Counted from the first letter of the stretch, positions 1-6,763 are shown. The stretch is DNA of 9,108 nt from Limnochordia bacterium (GCA_007116995.1 SKHL01000260.1:1-9108); one strand, 5' to 3'. Program-made: numbers and translations. The notes: generated by a model not told the origin, from the sequence alone.

Positions 1-289
1 TTAGCCTTGGCGATAAGCTAACTCGCACTCGTCGATAAACATTAACTATGGAAAACACTAACATCACACTAAGAATTAATAGCGTCCAGAGCCAATGGTC
101 GTTAGCAAAAACATAGCCCAATAGATACCCTACTAATACCAATTGCACTGTCATCCGGAAGGAGGCGATAATGATCTCCTTCTCTCGGCTAATACCTCTC
201 GCTCGCACAATGAACAATAGAAGTACAATAAAAATGTAGGCTGCTGTTAACTGCCAAAATCCAATATCGATTACGCTTCCGTTTTCCAT
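1..289 (-). CDS. fetB: FetB/YbbM-type ABC permease (UPF0014), N-terminal part, cut by the window edge
   Basis: Only the first 96 codons are present; the frame stays open to base 1. The ATG at 289-287 follows the G-rich stretch GGGGGGTGCC and lies inside the end of fetA, overlapping it by 19 bases, which is typical of translational coupling. The visible protein begins MENGSVIDIG and holds two hydrophobic helices: about residues 13-27, and about 49-85 as a longer membrane region with a short polar break (FANDHW). Between them is a conserved basic-acidic stretch (ARGISREKEIIIASFRMTVQ). This pattern matches the start of the FetB/YbbM family, the membrane partner of FetA. In E. coli FetAB is linked to iron export and peroxide resistance. 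The pairing with a FetA-like ATPase makes the call strong; the transported substrate here is inferred only from the family. Confidence 0.85.
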   Translation of the reverse strand, partial: MENGSVIDIGFWQLTAAYIFIVLLLFIVRARGISREKEIIIASFRMTVQLVLVGYLLGYVFANDHWLWTLLILSVMLVFSIVNVYRRVRVSLSPRL

Positions 290-927
290 GTAGGCACCCC
301 CGCTGCTTTGAGTTTTCCTTCTGATATGGAAATAGTGTACTCAGCGTAAGTCTCCACCACTTGCTTAGAATGAGTCACCATAATCAAAGAAAGCTCTTTC
401 TTCTGTACATAGTCGACAATCTTATTAATGACAATCTTCTCTGTTTCTTCATCTAATGCAGCTGATGGCTCATCGAGTAATAACACATCCGGTCCTAACA
501 GGAAAACTCTAGCTAACGCCATCCGTTGCTTTTCTCCTCCTGATAGCTTACTAGCCTCTGTAAACAGTGGCTTACTTAACTGCACATAATCCAACATTTC
601 TTCCATCTCCTGATCATCAGGGATGGATTTGTCGGCAAACTCTAGCCCTCTAATAAAGTTATATTTTATGGTTCCATCCAGTACAACAGGGGTTTGAGGC
701 AACATCACTACCCGTCTCCTTAAAGCAACGGGATCTAACTGGGTTAGATCCATCCCATCAAACAGAATTTGACCCCGATCACATGAGATTAGATGGTTCA
801 GTAAACGAAGGAACGTGGTCTTCCCGGATCCACTTTCCCCAAAGATACAAACCACTTGTCTCCAGGGAATGTCTAATTGATCTATTTTGATTATCTGCTT
901 ATACTCTACATCCCTCAAAGAAAACAC
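271..927 (-). CDS. fetA: FetA/YbbL-type ABC transporter ATP-binding protein
   Basis: This is a compact ABC ATPase expected to energise the FetB permease at the inner face of the membrane. With a GTG start at 927 the protein has 218 residues, close to E. coli FetA (about 225). Visible motifs are Walker A GESGSGKTT (about 30-38), a Q-loop glutamine in LPQTP, signature LSGGEKQR (128-135), Walker B VLLLDEP (148-154) and an H-loop histidine in VTHS (186). The frame is open upstream to a GTG at 978, but that start has no ribosome binding site and would overlap padR. The AGGAG at 942-938 sits 10 bases before the GTG at 927 and only 1 base before a GTG at 936, so 927 is preferred. It overlaps fetB by 19 bases and starts 13 bases after the padR stop, so padR-fetA-fetB is probably one transcript. 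The iron-export role is inferred from the family. Confidence 0.88.
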   Translation of the reverse strand: MFSLRDVEYKQIIKIDQLDIPWRQVVCIFGESGSGKTTFLRLLNHLISCDRGQILFDGMDLTQLDPVALRRRVVMLPQTPVVLDGTIKYNFIRGLEFADKSIPDDQEMEEMLDYVQLSKPLFTEASKLSGGEKQRMALARVFLLGPDVLLLDEPSAALDEETEKIVINKIVDYVQKKELSLIMVTHSKQVVETYAEYTISISEGKLKAAGVPTWKTEA

Positions 928-940
928 CGCTGCCACTCTC

Positions 941-1255
941 CTATAGTTCAACGTTAATTTCTTGAAATAGTTCGGCACATTTCTGGCTTGCTTCTGCTAG
1001 AACGTGTTTCCCCTTCGCCGTAATACTGTAATACTTCCGTACCTTGCCCTTGATCACTTTAACCTCCACGGACAGTAATTCATCTTTGGCTAAACCGCTT
1101 AGAATCGGGTATAGTGTGCCAGCGCTAATCGAATACCCATGCTGGTGCAGTTCTTTAATCATCCAAAGCCCATAAATCGGTTCCTGTCTAGCATGATGTA
1201 GTATATGGATGTGAATAAAACCTAAAAATAGCTTGCGTAACACTTTCTCTTCCAA
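941..1255 (-). CDS. PadR-family winged-helix transcriptional regulator
   Basis: This is a short single-domain PadR-type repressor of 104 residues when started at the TTG at 1255. The frame extends upstream to a TTG at 1315, but AAGGAG at 1270-1265 is 9 bases before 1255 and makes the shorter start more convincing; it also gives the usual PadR length. The sequence carries the PadR winged helix: a first helix with ILHHARQEPIYGLWMIKELH, then the recognition region ISAGTLYPILSGLAKDELL, then the wing VKVIKGKVRKYYSITAKGK, and a short C-terminal helix that probably forms the dimer. PadR proteins usually repress neighbouring efflux genes and respond to small ligands. Here the direct downstream neighbours are fetA and fetB, so it probably autoregulates this operon. 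A good promoter lies just upstream. The inducer is unknown. Confidence 0.88.
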   Translation of the reverse strand: MEEKVLRKLFLGFIHIHILHHARQEPIYGLWMIKELHQHGYSISAGTLYPILSGLAKDELLSVEVKVIKGKVRKYYSITAKGKHVLAEASQKCAELFQEINVEL

Positions 1256-1303
1256 GGATTTCAACTCCTTATGCGGGCGCTGATATCGGTTTTCGATAAT
1301 GAC

Positions 1304-1333
1304 AGTATAATACAATCCCTATATGCTAGTCAA
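1304..1333 (-). promoter_or_regulatory. Sigma-A-type promoter of the padR-fetA-fetB operon
   Basis: On the minus strand TTGACT (1333-1328) and TATACT (1309-1304) are separated by 18 bases, close to the housekeeping consensus. The -35 box overlaps the stop codon of the RpoC-like frame. A small dyad GTAT-T-ATAC runs into the -10 box and is a possible part of a PadR operator, but it is short and may be chance. Confidence 0.65.
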
Positions 1334-1881
1334 GAGCGATTGTAATCACGACTATCCACCCTGCGATGCTGAATATCCCTCTGTAAAATTCGCAGCCCAT
1401 CTATTAGCTGGTCGAGACAGCCTTGCAAGAGTCCTGCTACCCTATTCCTGATTACCTGTGGCGCGTTCCCAGCAAGTAACCGACGTAATCTTCGATTACA
1501 AGCGATAACATCTCGATACAAATAGGTGATATCTGTTTCAATGGTATATCCACTTAGAAGCTGGCGCGCAGCTGGTGGAATTACTGGTATGGTCGTTAAC
1601 AATAACTTATCCAATCCTGGGTTAGACTGAAGTATACTAAGGTCAACAAGGCGTGCTTCGAGCCGCGCTCGATCAGCCCTGGAGGCATAATAGCGATCCC
1701 GAACAAGTTGGGCTTTCTTCTTATTAAGATCAACAGACGCGAAAAATTCGGCTAGGGCTTCCGCTCCAGTCTTAGCCTGGAAGGAAACGCCGTAGCGTTT
1801 CTTACATTTCCGGTAGGTACTAGGACGAATCCAACGGTATCTAGGCATCCAAGACACACCCGGGTCTGTTACCATATACAA
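1330..1881 (-). CDS. RpoC (beta') N-terminal-like protein, downstream segment after an in-frame TAG
   Basis: This 183-codon open segment resembles RNA polymerase beta' from the YVVTDP region to the end of the clamp helices. Landmarks are YMVTDPG at its start, the pair STYRKCKKRYG and FQAKTGAEAL (compare EYRxxxxKYG and FxAxMGAEA in RpoC), IPVIPPAARQLL (about 98-109, RpoC LPVIPPELRP), then a gap-free match to the clamp-helix coiled coil starting LYRDVIACNRRLRRLL. It ends in a basic tail instead of continuing into RPVTG, the rudder, the switches and the NADFDGD active site. It therefore cannot be a polymerase by itself. The first possible starts (TTG 1881, ATG 1875) have no ribosome binding site. 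The segment is in the same frame as the upstream piece (1948-2193) with only TAG and 22 sense codons between them, so the two are best read as one gene. Either it is a pseudogene or the TAG is read through. Confidence 0.8.
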   Translation of the reverse strand: MYMVTDPGVSWMPRYRWIRPSTYRKCKKRYGVSFQAKTGAEALAEFFASVDLNKKKAQLVRDRYYASRADRARLEARLVDLSILQSNPGLDKLLLTTIPVIPPAARQLLSGYTIETDITYLYRDVIACNRRLRRLLAGNAPQVIRNRVAGLLQGCLDQLIDGLRILQRDIQHRRVDSRDYNRS

Positions 1882-1947
1882 CTGATAATAAATCAGCCGT
1901 TTAACTAAGCTTGCTGATAAACCTAGTATCTCTCCTAGTGGAATAGG

Positions 1948-1950
1948 CTA
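1948..1950 (-). other. In-frame TAG (amber) codon within the RpoC-like reading frame
   Basis: Codon 82, counted from the ATG at 2193, is TAG. Reading on in the same frame gives PIPLGEILGLSASLVKRLIY, which falls where RpoC has IPSRMGLxLDMSPRALExVIY. From GHIQL to MVTDPG the alignment is 48 positions with no gap, the TAG replacing the isoleucine of KGIPS. It is the only stop in 287 codons and there is no frameshift. TAG is also an ordinary stop here (padR and one permease end with it), so general reassignment is unlikely. Confidence 0.85.
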
Positions 1951-2193
1951 GCGTCTATAACCAGTCCAATTAAACATTGGAATGATCAGTTGAATATGCC
2001 CATAGTTGTGATCACCCCTACCACATGGTGGTGTGGCAGCCGTTTCACAAAAAATCTGCTCACTAAATAATCCCTTCGGATCTAGAGCTCCGCTAACTGT
2101 ATAATAGCGGCTACTAGTCACCTCCCCATTAGACCAACTATCGAGGGGGTCTACTTCATCTGTAACCGACAAAAACTTGTCTAGAATATCCAT
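1948..2193 (-). CDS. RpoC (beta') N-terminal-like protein, upstream segment ending in TAG
   Basis: This 81-residue open segment resembles the very start of beta'. DSWSNGEVTSS corresponds to RpoC RSWSFGEVKKP, GLFSEQIF to GLFCERIF, and GHIQLIIP to GHIELAAP. Between the last two, RpoC has about 40 residues holding the four-cysteine zinc-binding domain. Here only about 16 residues remain with two cysteines not in CxCG/CxxCG arrangement, so the zinc domain is lost. The start is the ATG at 2193, 8 bases after a strong AAAGGAG (2208-2202); the GTG at 2202 lies within that site and is unlikely. The frame ends at TAG (1950-1948), but RpoC similarity continues straight past it into the segment at 1881-1330. 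It lies 73 bases after the last ABC permease gene with no terminator seen between, so it may share that transcript as well as having its own promoter. Confidence 0.75.
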   Translation of the reverse strand: MDILDKFLSVTDEVDPLDSWSNGEVTSSRYYTVSGALDPKGLFSEQIFCETAATPPCGRGDHNYGHIQLIIPMFNWTGYRR

Positions 2194-2203
2194 GCCGCTC
2201 ACT

Positions 2204-2227
2204 CCTTTGACCTAGTATATTCAAAGG
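2204..2227 (-). promoter_or_regulatory. Inverted repeat covering the ribosome binding site of the RpoC-like gene, with a candidate -10 box
   Basis: Perfect 7-base arms CCTTTGA and TCAAAGG (2221-2227 and 2204-2210) are separated by 10 bases. In the transcript, the second arm contains most of the AAAGGAG ribosome binding site, so a hairpin would hide it. On DNA, the loop contains TATACT (2219-2214), a good -10 box whose -35 (TTATCC, 18-base spacer) is poor. A second overlapping pair, TTGACC/GGTCAA (2207-2212 and 2231-2236), extends the symmetry. It could be an operator, a translational switch, or both. Confidence 0.45.
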
Positions 2228-2266
2228 ATCGGTCAACGGATAATGATGGCTGGTTGTTTTTGCAGA

Positions 2267-2992
2267 TTAAACCTGGCTCACTCGATAGACAAATTTCCTA
2301 AACAACATAGATAGCATCAGCACATGAACTAGTGCTCCAACCACCAGCCACAGCCATCCTTGGGTTTGACCAACTGTATACACCCCCTGGGCTAGCCAAA
2401 ACGGTGGTAGGATAGCAGCGGCGAAACGCCAGACACTATCTACTAGCACAGCGACTACAGGAGCCACAAATAGGATGCCTAATATTTTTGAGAGTGCTAA
2501 GCCCTCAACTTTATTACTGGCATAACTGGCAAGAAACAGACTACTCATGGGCGCTTCTAATGAGGCTAACAAAATGACCGGTAGTAATTGTGCGATGGAT
2601 AGGGTCGTAACGTCACCTATCTTTACCGCAATAATCGTTATTAGAAAAGAAATCACCGCTGGACTGAGCAAACGGTAGACTAAGTAGGAGGACATGGACA
2701 GTGGTGTCACGGCCAGGTACACTAGAATGTTCTCATCACGATCATCTAGGATGATAAAGCCTACTAGCACCCCGATTATCATCGCTGATAAAAAAAGCTG
2801 AAAAACCAGGATTAATGGGAAGAATGGGGTCAAATCGAAATCTAATACATCCTGTAAATACGCGGTAGCCAAGGGTAATCCGATCCGTAATACTAAGGCG
2901 ATTAAGAACGGTCCTAACAGAGACAACATCAGAATTACATCGCGGAAAATGGATCTGGTATCCGCTCGAATTAGGCTGAGTAATTTGATCAC
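2267..2992 (-). CDS. ABC-2 type transporter membrane subunit (drug-export-like), second permease
   Basis: This 241-residue, very hydrophobic protein has about six predicted membrane helices (roughly 20-43, 58-82, 105-125, 133-157, 168-190, 211-231) and few charges outside the loops. After the second helix it has DDRDENILVYLAVTPLS (83-99), the acidic then VTPLS pattern common in ABC-2 permeases at the contact with the ATPase. The start is a GTG at 2992 with AGGAG 9 bases upstream; the stop codon of the preceding permease lies within that spacer, so the two are translationally linked. With the neighbouring permease and ATPase it should form a heteromeric exporter. The arrangement of one ATPase plus two dissimilar ABC-2 permeases, and the sequence style, recall transporters annotated as fluoroquinolone exporters (Rv2686c-Rv2688c type). 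I could not check this, so the substrate is unknown. Confidence 0.8.
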   Translation of the reverse strand: MIKLLSLIRADTRSIFRDVILMLSLLGPFLIALVLRIGLPLATAYLQDVLDFDLTPFFPLILVFQLFLSAMIIGVLVGFIILDDRDENILVYLAVTPLSMSSYLVYRLLSPAVISFLITIIAVKIGDVTTLSIAQLLPVILLASLEAPMSSLFLASYASNKVEGLALSKILGILFVAPVVAVLVDSVWRFAAAILPPFWLAQGVYTVGQTQGWLWLVVGALVHVLMLSMLFRKFVYRVSQV

Positions 2993-2996
2993 AGGA

Positions 2997-3689
2997 CTAG
3001 TCTCCTAACTTCTCAAGTATATAGTGGCGAAACCATTTGTATGCCCAAATATAAGCAATGCCAGTCCAAATCAATAAAATCAGTAAACTGTCGATACGAA
3101 ACGGTTCCTGCCCAAATGAAGCCCGAATTAATTGCAGAGAAGGCCATGTGGGTAGTATTGATAGGAATGGATGGCTTATGATCCCAAAAAACTGTAGCAA
3201 TGGGATAAATAATACACTGTATACTACCGACCCGATTAGGTACTGGTTCAACGTTCTCACCCGAACCGCTAAGGTGATCCCAAAAAGAGTAAAACATACA
3301 CTGCTGAGTGCAATGGCAGTTACTAACAACCCTAGACTGAACTGGCCATTACCCGCAGCAAACAAGGCTATAACCACACTCGCAGAAATGGCTAACAACG
3401 CTAAAGAACAAATCCTGGCAAACAAGAACTGGTGTACGGTGATGGGTGTGACAAACAGAGCATCATACGTGTTTTGCTCCTTCTCTAGCAGAATCATTCC
3501 ACCGACAAAAAAGAAACCTAATCCACATGGGTCGGAGAATAGGATCAAGATAAGCACATCACTTTTAAGGAAGCTGGGGATATACCATAATGTGAGTATA
3601 TAGATTATGGTCAACAATAAATACGCATAATAGAACCGATGTCGAAATTGAAACCGAACATCATGGGTGAAAGCCGCGACAAATCTCAT
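2997..3689 (-). CDS. ABC-2 type transporter membrane subunit (drug-export-like), first permease
   Basis: This 230-residue integral membrane protein begins with a basic amphipathic segment (FTHDVRFQFRHRFYYAY) and then has about six hydrophobic helices (roughly 22-39, 45-66, 92-111, 116-140, 150-170, 203-221). The cytoplasmic loop LLEKEQNTYDALFVTPIT (67-84) is the ABC-2 family pattern of EKE, T and VTP. The ATG overlaps the stop of the ATPase gene in the four-base sequence ATGA, a classical coupling arrangement that implies fixed stoichiometry. It differs clearly from the following permease, so the transporter is probably a heterodimer in the membrane. It ends with TAG, five bases before the next start. 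The substrate is not deducible from the sequence. Confidence 0.82.
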   Translation of the reverse strand: MRFVAAFTHDVRFQFRHRFYYAYLLLTIIYILTLWYIPSFLKSDVLILILFSDPCGLGFFFVGGMILLEKEQNTYDALFVTPITVHQFLFARICSLALLAISASVVIALFAAGNGQFSLGLLVTAIALSSVCFTLFGITLAVRVRTLNQYLIGSVVYSVLFIPLLQFFGIISHPFLSILPTWPSLQLIRASFGQEPFRIDSLLILLIWTGIAYIWAYKWFRHYILEKLGD

Positions 3690-4540
3690 ACCAGATTCCT
3701 TCCTGTTTCCGCAATGAAGATCTCCTCAAGGGTAGCCTCTTGCGTGTGAATCGTTTGAACAGACTTAGAACGTAGTAATTGAATGAATTCCTGATTATCG
3801 GCTAATCCAGCTAAAGCAAACTCCCGCTCTTCGCTAGCTCCATCTTTCCCGTACTCCACTCGTACTTTCTTCTCGCCCTTGGATACCTTTAAATTAGTGG
3901 GGGAATTAATTAGAGAAATCTGACCATCAACAATGAACGCAACTCGATGACACAGCTCATCAGCTACTGTCATGTTGTGTGTTGTCAAGAAAATCGTTTT
4001 CCCCAATTGCTGCTGCTCCTGGATGATGTTCTTGATATTTTTCCCATTGACTGGGTCTAACCCCGATGTGGGCTCATCAAGAAACAGGATATCGGGATTA
4101 TTTAGTAAAGCGCGACAAAAGTTTAAGCGCATTTTCATTCCTTTAGAGAACTTCGCCACTGGCTGATTTGCGGCATCCGCTAAACCAACCCGCTGTAGAA
4201 GCTGTAAGGGATCTTGGGTTTTCCCAGAATAGAGAGAACCAAAAAACCGAAGATTCTCTAATGCAGTAAACTTGCTATATAAATTGGGGAGCTCAAAACT
4301 GACCCCGATTTTCTCATAAAAGCTTGATTTAGCCTCTCGTACTTCCTCACCCATAACTTGAACTGAACCCTGGTAGCCCTTAAGCAGGCCGATAACGATT
4401 CTCTGTGTGGTACTCTTCCCAGCACCAGAGGGTCCTAAAAATCCAAATATTTCTCCCTGAGCTACTTGGAAATCCACACCCTTAATCGCCTGGATTTGGG
4501 CATTTGGGTAGGTAAACCGCAAATTCTGCACCTGTATCAT
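3686..4540 (-). CDS. ABC transporter ATP-binding protein (drug-export-like)
   Basis: This 284-residue cytoplasmic ATPase energises the two membrane subunits encoded next. Motifs in order are Walker A GPSGAGKST (36-44), a Q-loop region SFELPNLY (81-88) with Glu where Gln is usual, signature FSKGM (131-135), Walker B ILFLDEP (151-157), D-loop SGLD and H-loop histidine 188 in TTHN. The FSKGM signature and the C-terminal extension of about 75 residues (VRVEYGKDG... to ATLEEIF) are typical of the bacterial multidrug/antibiotic exporter branch (CcmA/DrrA-like). The ATG at 4540 has GAGGA 7 bases upstream and lies 30 bases after the DUF2164 stop. The gene overlaps the first permease by ATGA. The likely role is export of a drug or other hydrophobic compound. 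Confidence 0.87.
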   Translation of the reverse strand: MIQVQNLRFTYPNAQIQAIKGVDFQVAQGEIFGFLGPSGAGKSTTQRIVIGLLKGYQGSVQVMGEEVREAKSSFYEKIGVSFELPNLYSKFTALENLRFFGSLYSGKTQDPLQLLQRVGLADAANQPVAKFSKGMKMRLNFCRALLNNPDILFLDEPTSGLDPVNGKNIKNIIQEQQQLGKTIFLTTHNMTVADELCHRVAFIVDGQISLINSPTNLKVSKGEKKVRVEYGKDGASEEREFALAGLADNQEFIQLLRSKSVQTIHTQEATLEEIFIAETGRNLV

Positions 4541-4570
4541 CTGATCATCCTCGCACTTCCATCCATGGTG

Positions 4571-4804
4571 TTATCTCCAAATTTCTAACCCAGGAAGATC
4601 CTCAAGCTTATCCCTTATATAAGCCGTAGCATCGCGCAAACCGTTATTATATAAGAAAGGACCCATTTTCTCCCCGAAAAAGTCTAGTAACAAACCTGCC
4701 GCTAGATCGCCGATTTCTTCATCCCGTTCTGTTAGGAAATATTGCTTAATCTCGGTAACAAGCTGATCCCGCTGCTCTCCTTTAATCTGCAGTCGCTTAT
4801 CCAT
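4571..4804 (-). CDS. DUF2164 family small protein
   Basis: This 77-residue soluble protein of unknown function matches the DUF2164 pattern that I recognise: a helix ending QYFLTERDEEIGDLAAGLLL, then DFFGEKMGPFLYNNGLRDA, and an acidic-aromatic tail. No signal peptide, membrane helix or metal motif is visible. The ATG at 4804 has a good AGGAG 8 bases upstream. It is the first gene of the unit leading into the ABC ATPase, only 30 bases away, so it is probably co-transcribed with the exporter. Nothing in the sequence shows what it does there. Members of this family are usually single small proteins near many different genes, so the linkage may carry little functional meaning. Confidence 0.82.
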   Translation of the reverse strand: MDKRLQIKGEQRDQLVTEIKQYFLTERDEEIGDLAAGLLLDFFGEKMGPFLYNNGLRDATAYIRDKLEDLPGLEIWR

Positions 4805-4844
4805 TATTCACTCTCCTATCCAAGAATAACACTTCTCTGTCGGA

Positions 4845-4872
4845 TGATTAATTCCTTCAGATTCCCTGTTAA
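4845..4872 (-). promoter_or_regulatory. Possible weak promoter of the DUF2164-ABC operon
   Basis: TTAACA (4872-4867) and TAATCA (4850-4845) on the minus strand are 16 bases apart. Both boxes are imperfect, but the position is suitable and the gene order needs a promoter hereabouts, because the exporter genes follow pepF after a 109-base gap. That gap shows no convincing terminator, so readthrough from pepF is also possible. Confidence 0.3.
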
Positions 4873-4913
4873 GCTTGATTTCTCATAGGAAAAGCTTCCT
4901 CAACTAGTTTAAA

Positions 4914-6713
4914 TTAGTCCAAGGTTACTTGCTCCGCTGTGATGGCCAAGAATTCATCCACATCCTGCATTACCAGGTTAACAGCGGCCTGCCAGAAATC
5001 CTCACCAGCTAAATCTACCCCTAGATGCTTGTGCGCCAGATCCTCAACCCGCATTCGTCCGGTATCCTGCAATAAATCTCGATATCTCTTAGCAAAATCT
5101 TCACCTTCCACTAAAGCCTGGGCATAGACTCCTGTGCTAAATAGATAACCAAACGTGTAGGGAAAGTTATAAAAAGGCACATCGGTTATGTAGAAATGCA
5201 ACTTAGACGCCCAGAATTGAGGATGATATTGATCAAGAGCATCACCATATGCGTCCTTCTGGGCTAGGGTCATCAGCTCATTTAGCTCTTCAACTGTTAG
5301 CTGACCCTGACTCCTCGCCTGATAGAAACGTACTTCAAACAAAAACCTAGCGTGGATATTCATAAAAAATGCTACACTCGATTGAATCTTATCATCTAAT
5401 AGACCTAAGCGTTCTGCCTCATCTGTTGTCTGCTGAATGGCTGCGTTGGCGACCACAAGTTCAGCAAAGGTTGATGCTGTCTCTGCCACATTCATGGAGT
5501 AGTCTCTTGCAAAGACCGGCATATCTTGAACAACATAGGCATGATAGGCGTGCCCTAATTCATGGGCTAGTGTCGATACACCTTGATTCGTACCCGAATA
5601 CGTCATGAAAATCCTACTTTGTTTACTCTGTGAAAATTCCGTGCAAAAACCCCCAGGCCGTTTCCCAGGACGATCTTCTGCTTCAATCCACTCATTCTCC
5701 AAAGCCATCTTGGCAAACTTGGCCATATCAGAACTAAACTGATTAAATCGCTGAATTATAAATTCTGACGCATCACCATAGGCTATGGATTGGCAATCTG
5801 TCCCCAATGGAGCTTCCAAGTCATACCAACTTAGCTTATCGACACCTAACAGCTTCGCCTTGCGTTTTAAATACTCCACTAACTTTGGTTTCGCATATTC
5901 GATCGCTGCCCACATACTGTTTAACGTTGGCTCAGACATCCGATTTAGAAACAATGGTTCCTGCAGAACGGAACTCCAGCCCCGTTTCTTATACAAGTTA
6001 AGGCGAAACCCAGCTAAGTGATTTAACGCGCTAGCACACAATTCTCCCTGATCTCCCCAAGCGTTAGTTAACTGCTGAAATACTCTGCTCCGTAGAGATC
6101 GATCGGCACTAGACAGCAGATTGGATGCCTGTCCTACAGAGAGTTTCTTTGTTTCCCCATCTATTTCTACAGCCAAATGTATTTGATCGACAATCGTGCT
6201 ATAAAGGTCCTCCCAACCGTGGTAACCATCAACAGCCAATGCATTGACCAGACCTTCTAAGGCTGCAGGGAGTTTTAACAATGCACGCTGGCGTCGCTCA
6301 GCAATAGCAAAGGAAATTGGACTTATGTCTGGCGACCGCAAATACTCATTAAACCTTTGGTCACCAATTTGGGTTAATTTTTGATCAAACAGAGTCAACG
6401 TCGATTCATAATCCGCAAATAATTGAGAGATCCGTCCTTGTAACACCCCTGCTTGTTTATCATCAACATCCTGAGCTTCCAAACATCCGATAAAGGCCGA
6501 TGCCTCTTGAAATCGTCCTTCAATTTCTTGCATCTCATTGACGACCTGATGGATAGTTTGCTGATTAAGCTCCTCAACCATAGTTTCAATCCGATTAGCC
6601 AATATACGAACATCCTCTGATAGATTATCTAGAAAAGCGATAAATTCAGGAGAGCCGCTACCCCCCTTAAAGAACACATCTAAGTTCCATTTTTGACTAT
6701 ACTCTCTGTTCAA
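4914..6713 (-). CDS. pepF: Oligoendopeptidase F, M3 family zinc metallopeptidase
   Basis: This 599-residue cytoplasmic peptidase is close to the usual 600 residues of PepF. The zinc site is visible as HELGH (384-388), with the third ligand most likely Glu411 in VAETASTFAE. The catalytic glutamate is Glu385. The N-terminal helical part (about 30-330) forms the lid of the M3 fold, and GGFCTEF with TYSGT just before the HExxH are typical substrate-cleft features. No signal peptide is present. It cleaves short oligopeptides, probably in peptide recycling. The start is a TTG at 6713, supported by AAGGAG 9 bases upstream; the protein then begins MNREYSQKWNLDVFF, which fits the family (W-L-D/FF near the start). 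It stands between a terminator upstream and the DUF2164 gene downstream, and seems to be its own transcription unit. Confidence 0.93.
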   Translation of the reverse strand: MNREYSQKWNLDVFFKGGSGSPEFIAFLDNLSEDVRILANRIETMVEELNQQTIHQVVNEMQEIEGRFQEASAFIGCLEAQDVDDKQAGVLQGRISQLFADYESTLTLFDQKLTQIGDQRFNEYLRSPDISPISFAIAERRQRALLKLPAALEGLVNALAVDGYHGWEDLYSTIVDQIHLAVEIDGETKKLSVGQASNLLSSADRSLRSRVFQQLTNAWGDQGELCASALNHLAGFRLNLYKKRGWSSVLQEPLFLNRMSEPTLNSMWAAIEYAKPKLVEYLKRKAKLLGVDKLSWYDLEAPLGTDCQSIAYGDASEFIIQRFNQFSSDMAKFAKMALENEWIEAEDRPGKRPGGFCTEFSQSKQSRIFMTYSGTNQGVSTLAHELGHAYHAYVVQDMPVFARDYSMNVAETASTFAELVVANAAIQQTTDEAERLGLLDDKIQSSVAFFMNIHARFLFEVRFYQARSQGQLTVEELNELMTLAQKDAYGDALDQYHPQFWASKLHFYITDVPFYNFPYTFGYLFSTGVYAQALVEGEDFAKRYRDLLQDTGRMRVEDLAHKHLGVDLAGEDFWQAAVNLVMQDVDEFLAITAEQVTLD

Positions 6714-6763
6714 TCTTAATCACTCCTTATTCGTTTCCTTAGCTAGACAGGACTCTATAAACA

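Noticed and set aside
3058..3603. Open frame of 181 codons on the plus strand.
   Set aside because: It lies entirely opposite the first ABC-2 permease, has no recognisable domain and no convincing ribosome binding site. It is a shadow of a hydrophobic gene.
4871..4900. Possible pepF terminator with AGGAAGCTTTTCCT hairpin and two AAGCTT sites.
   Set aside because: The stem is only 5 base pairs and no U-tract follows, so I do not call a terminator.
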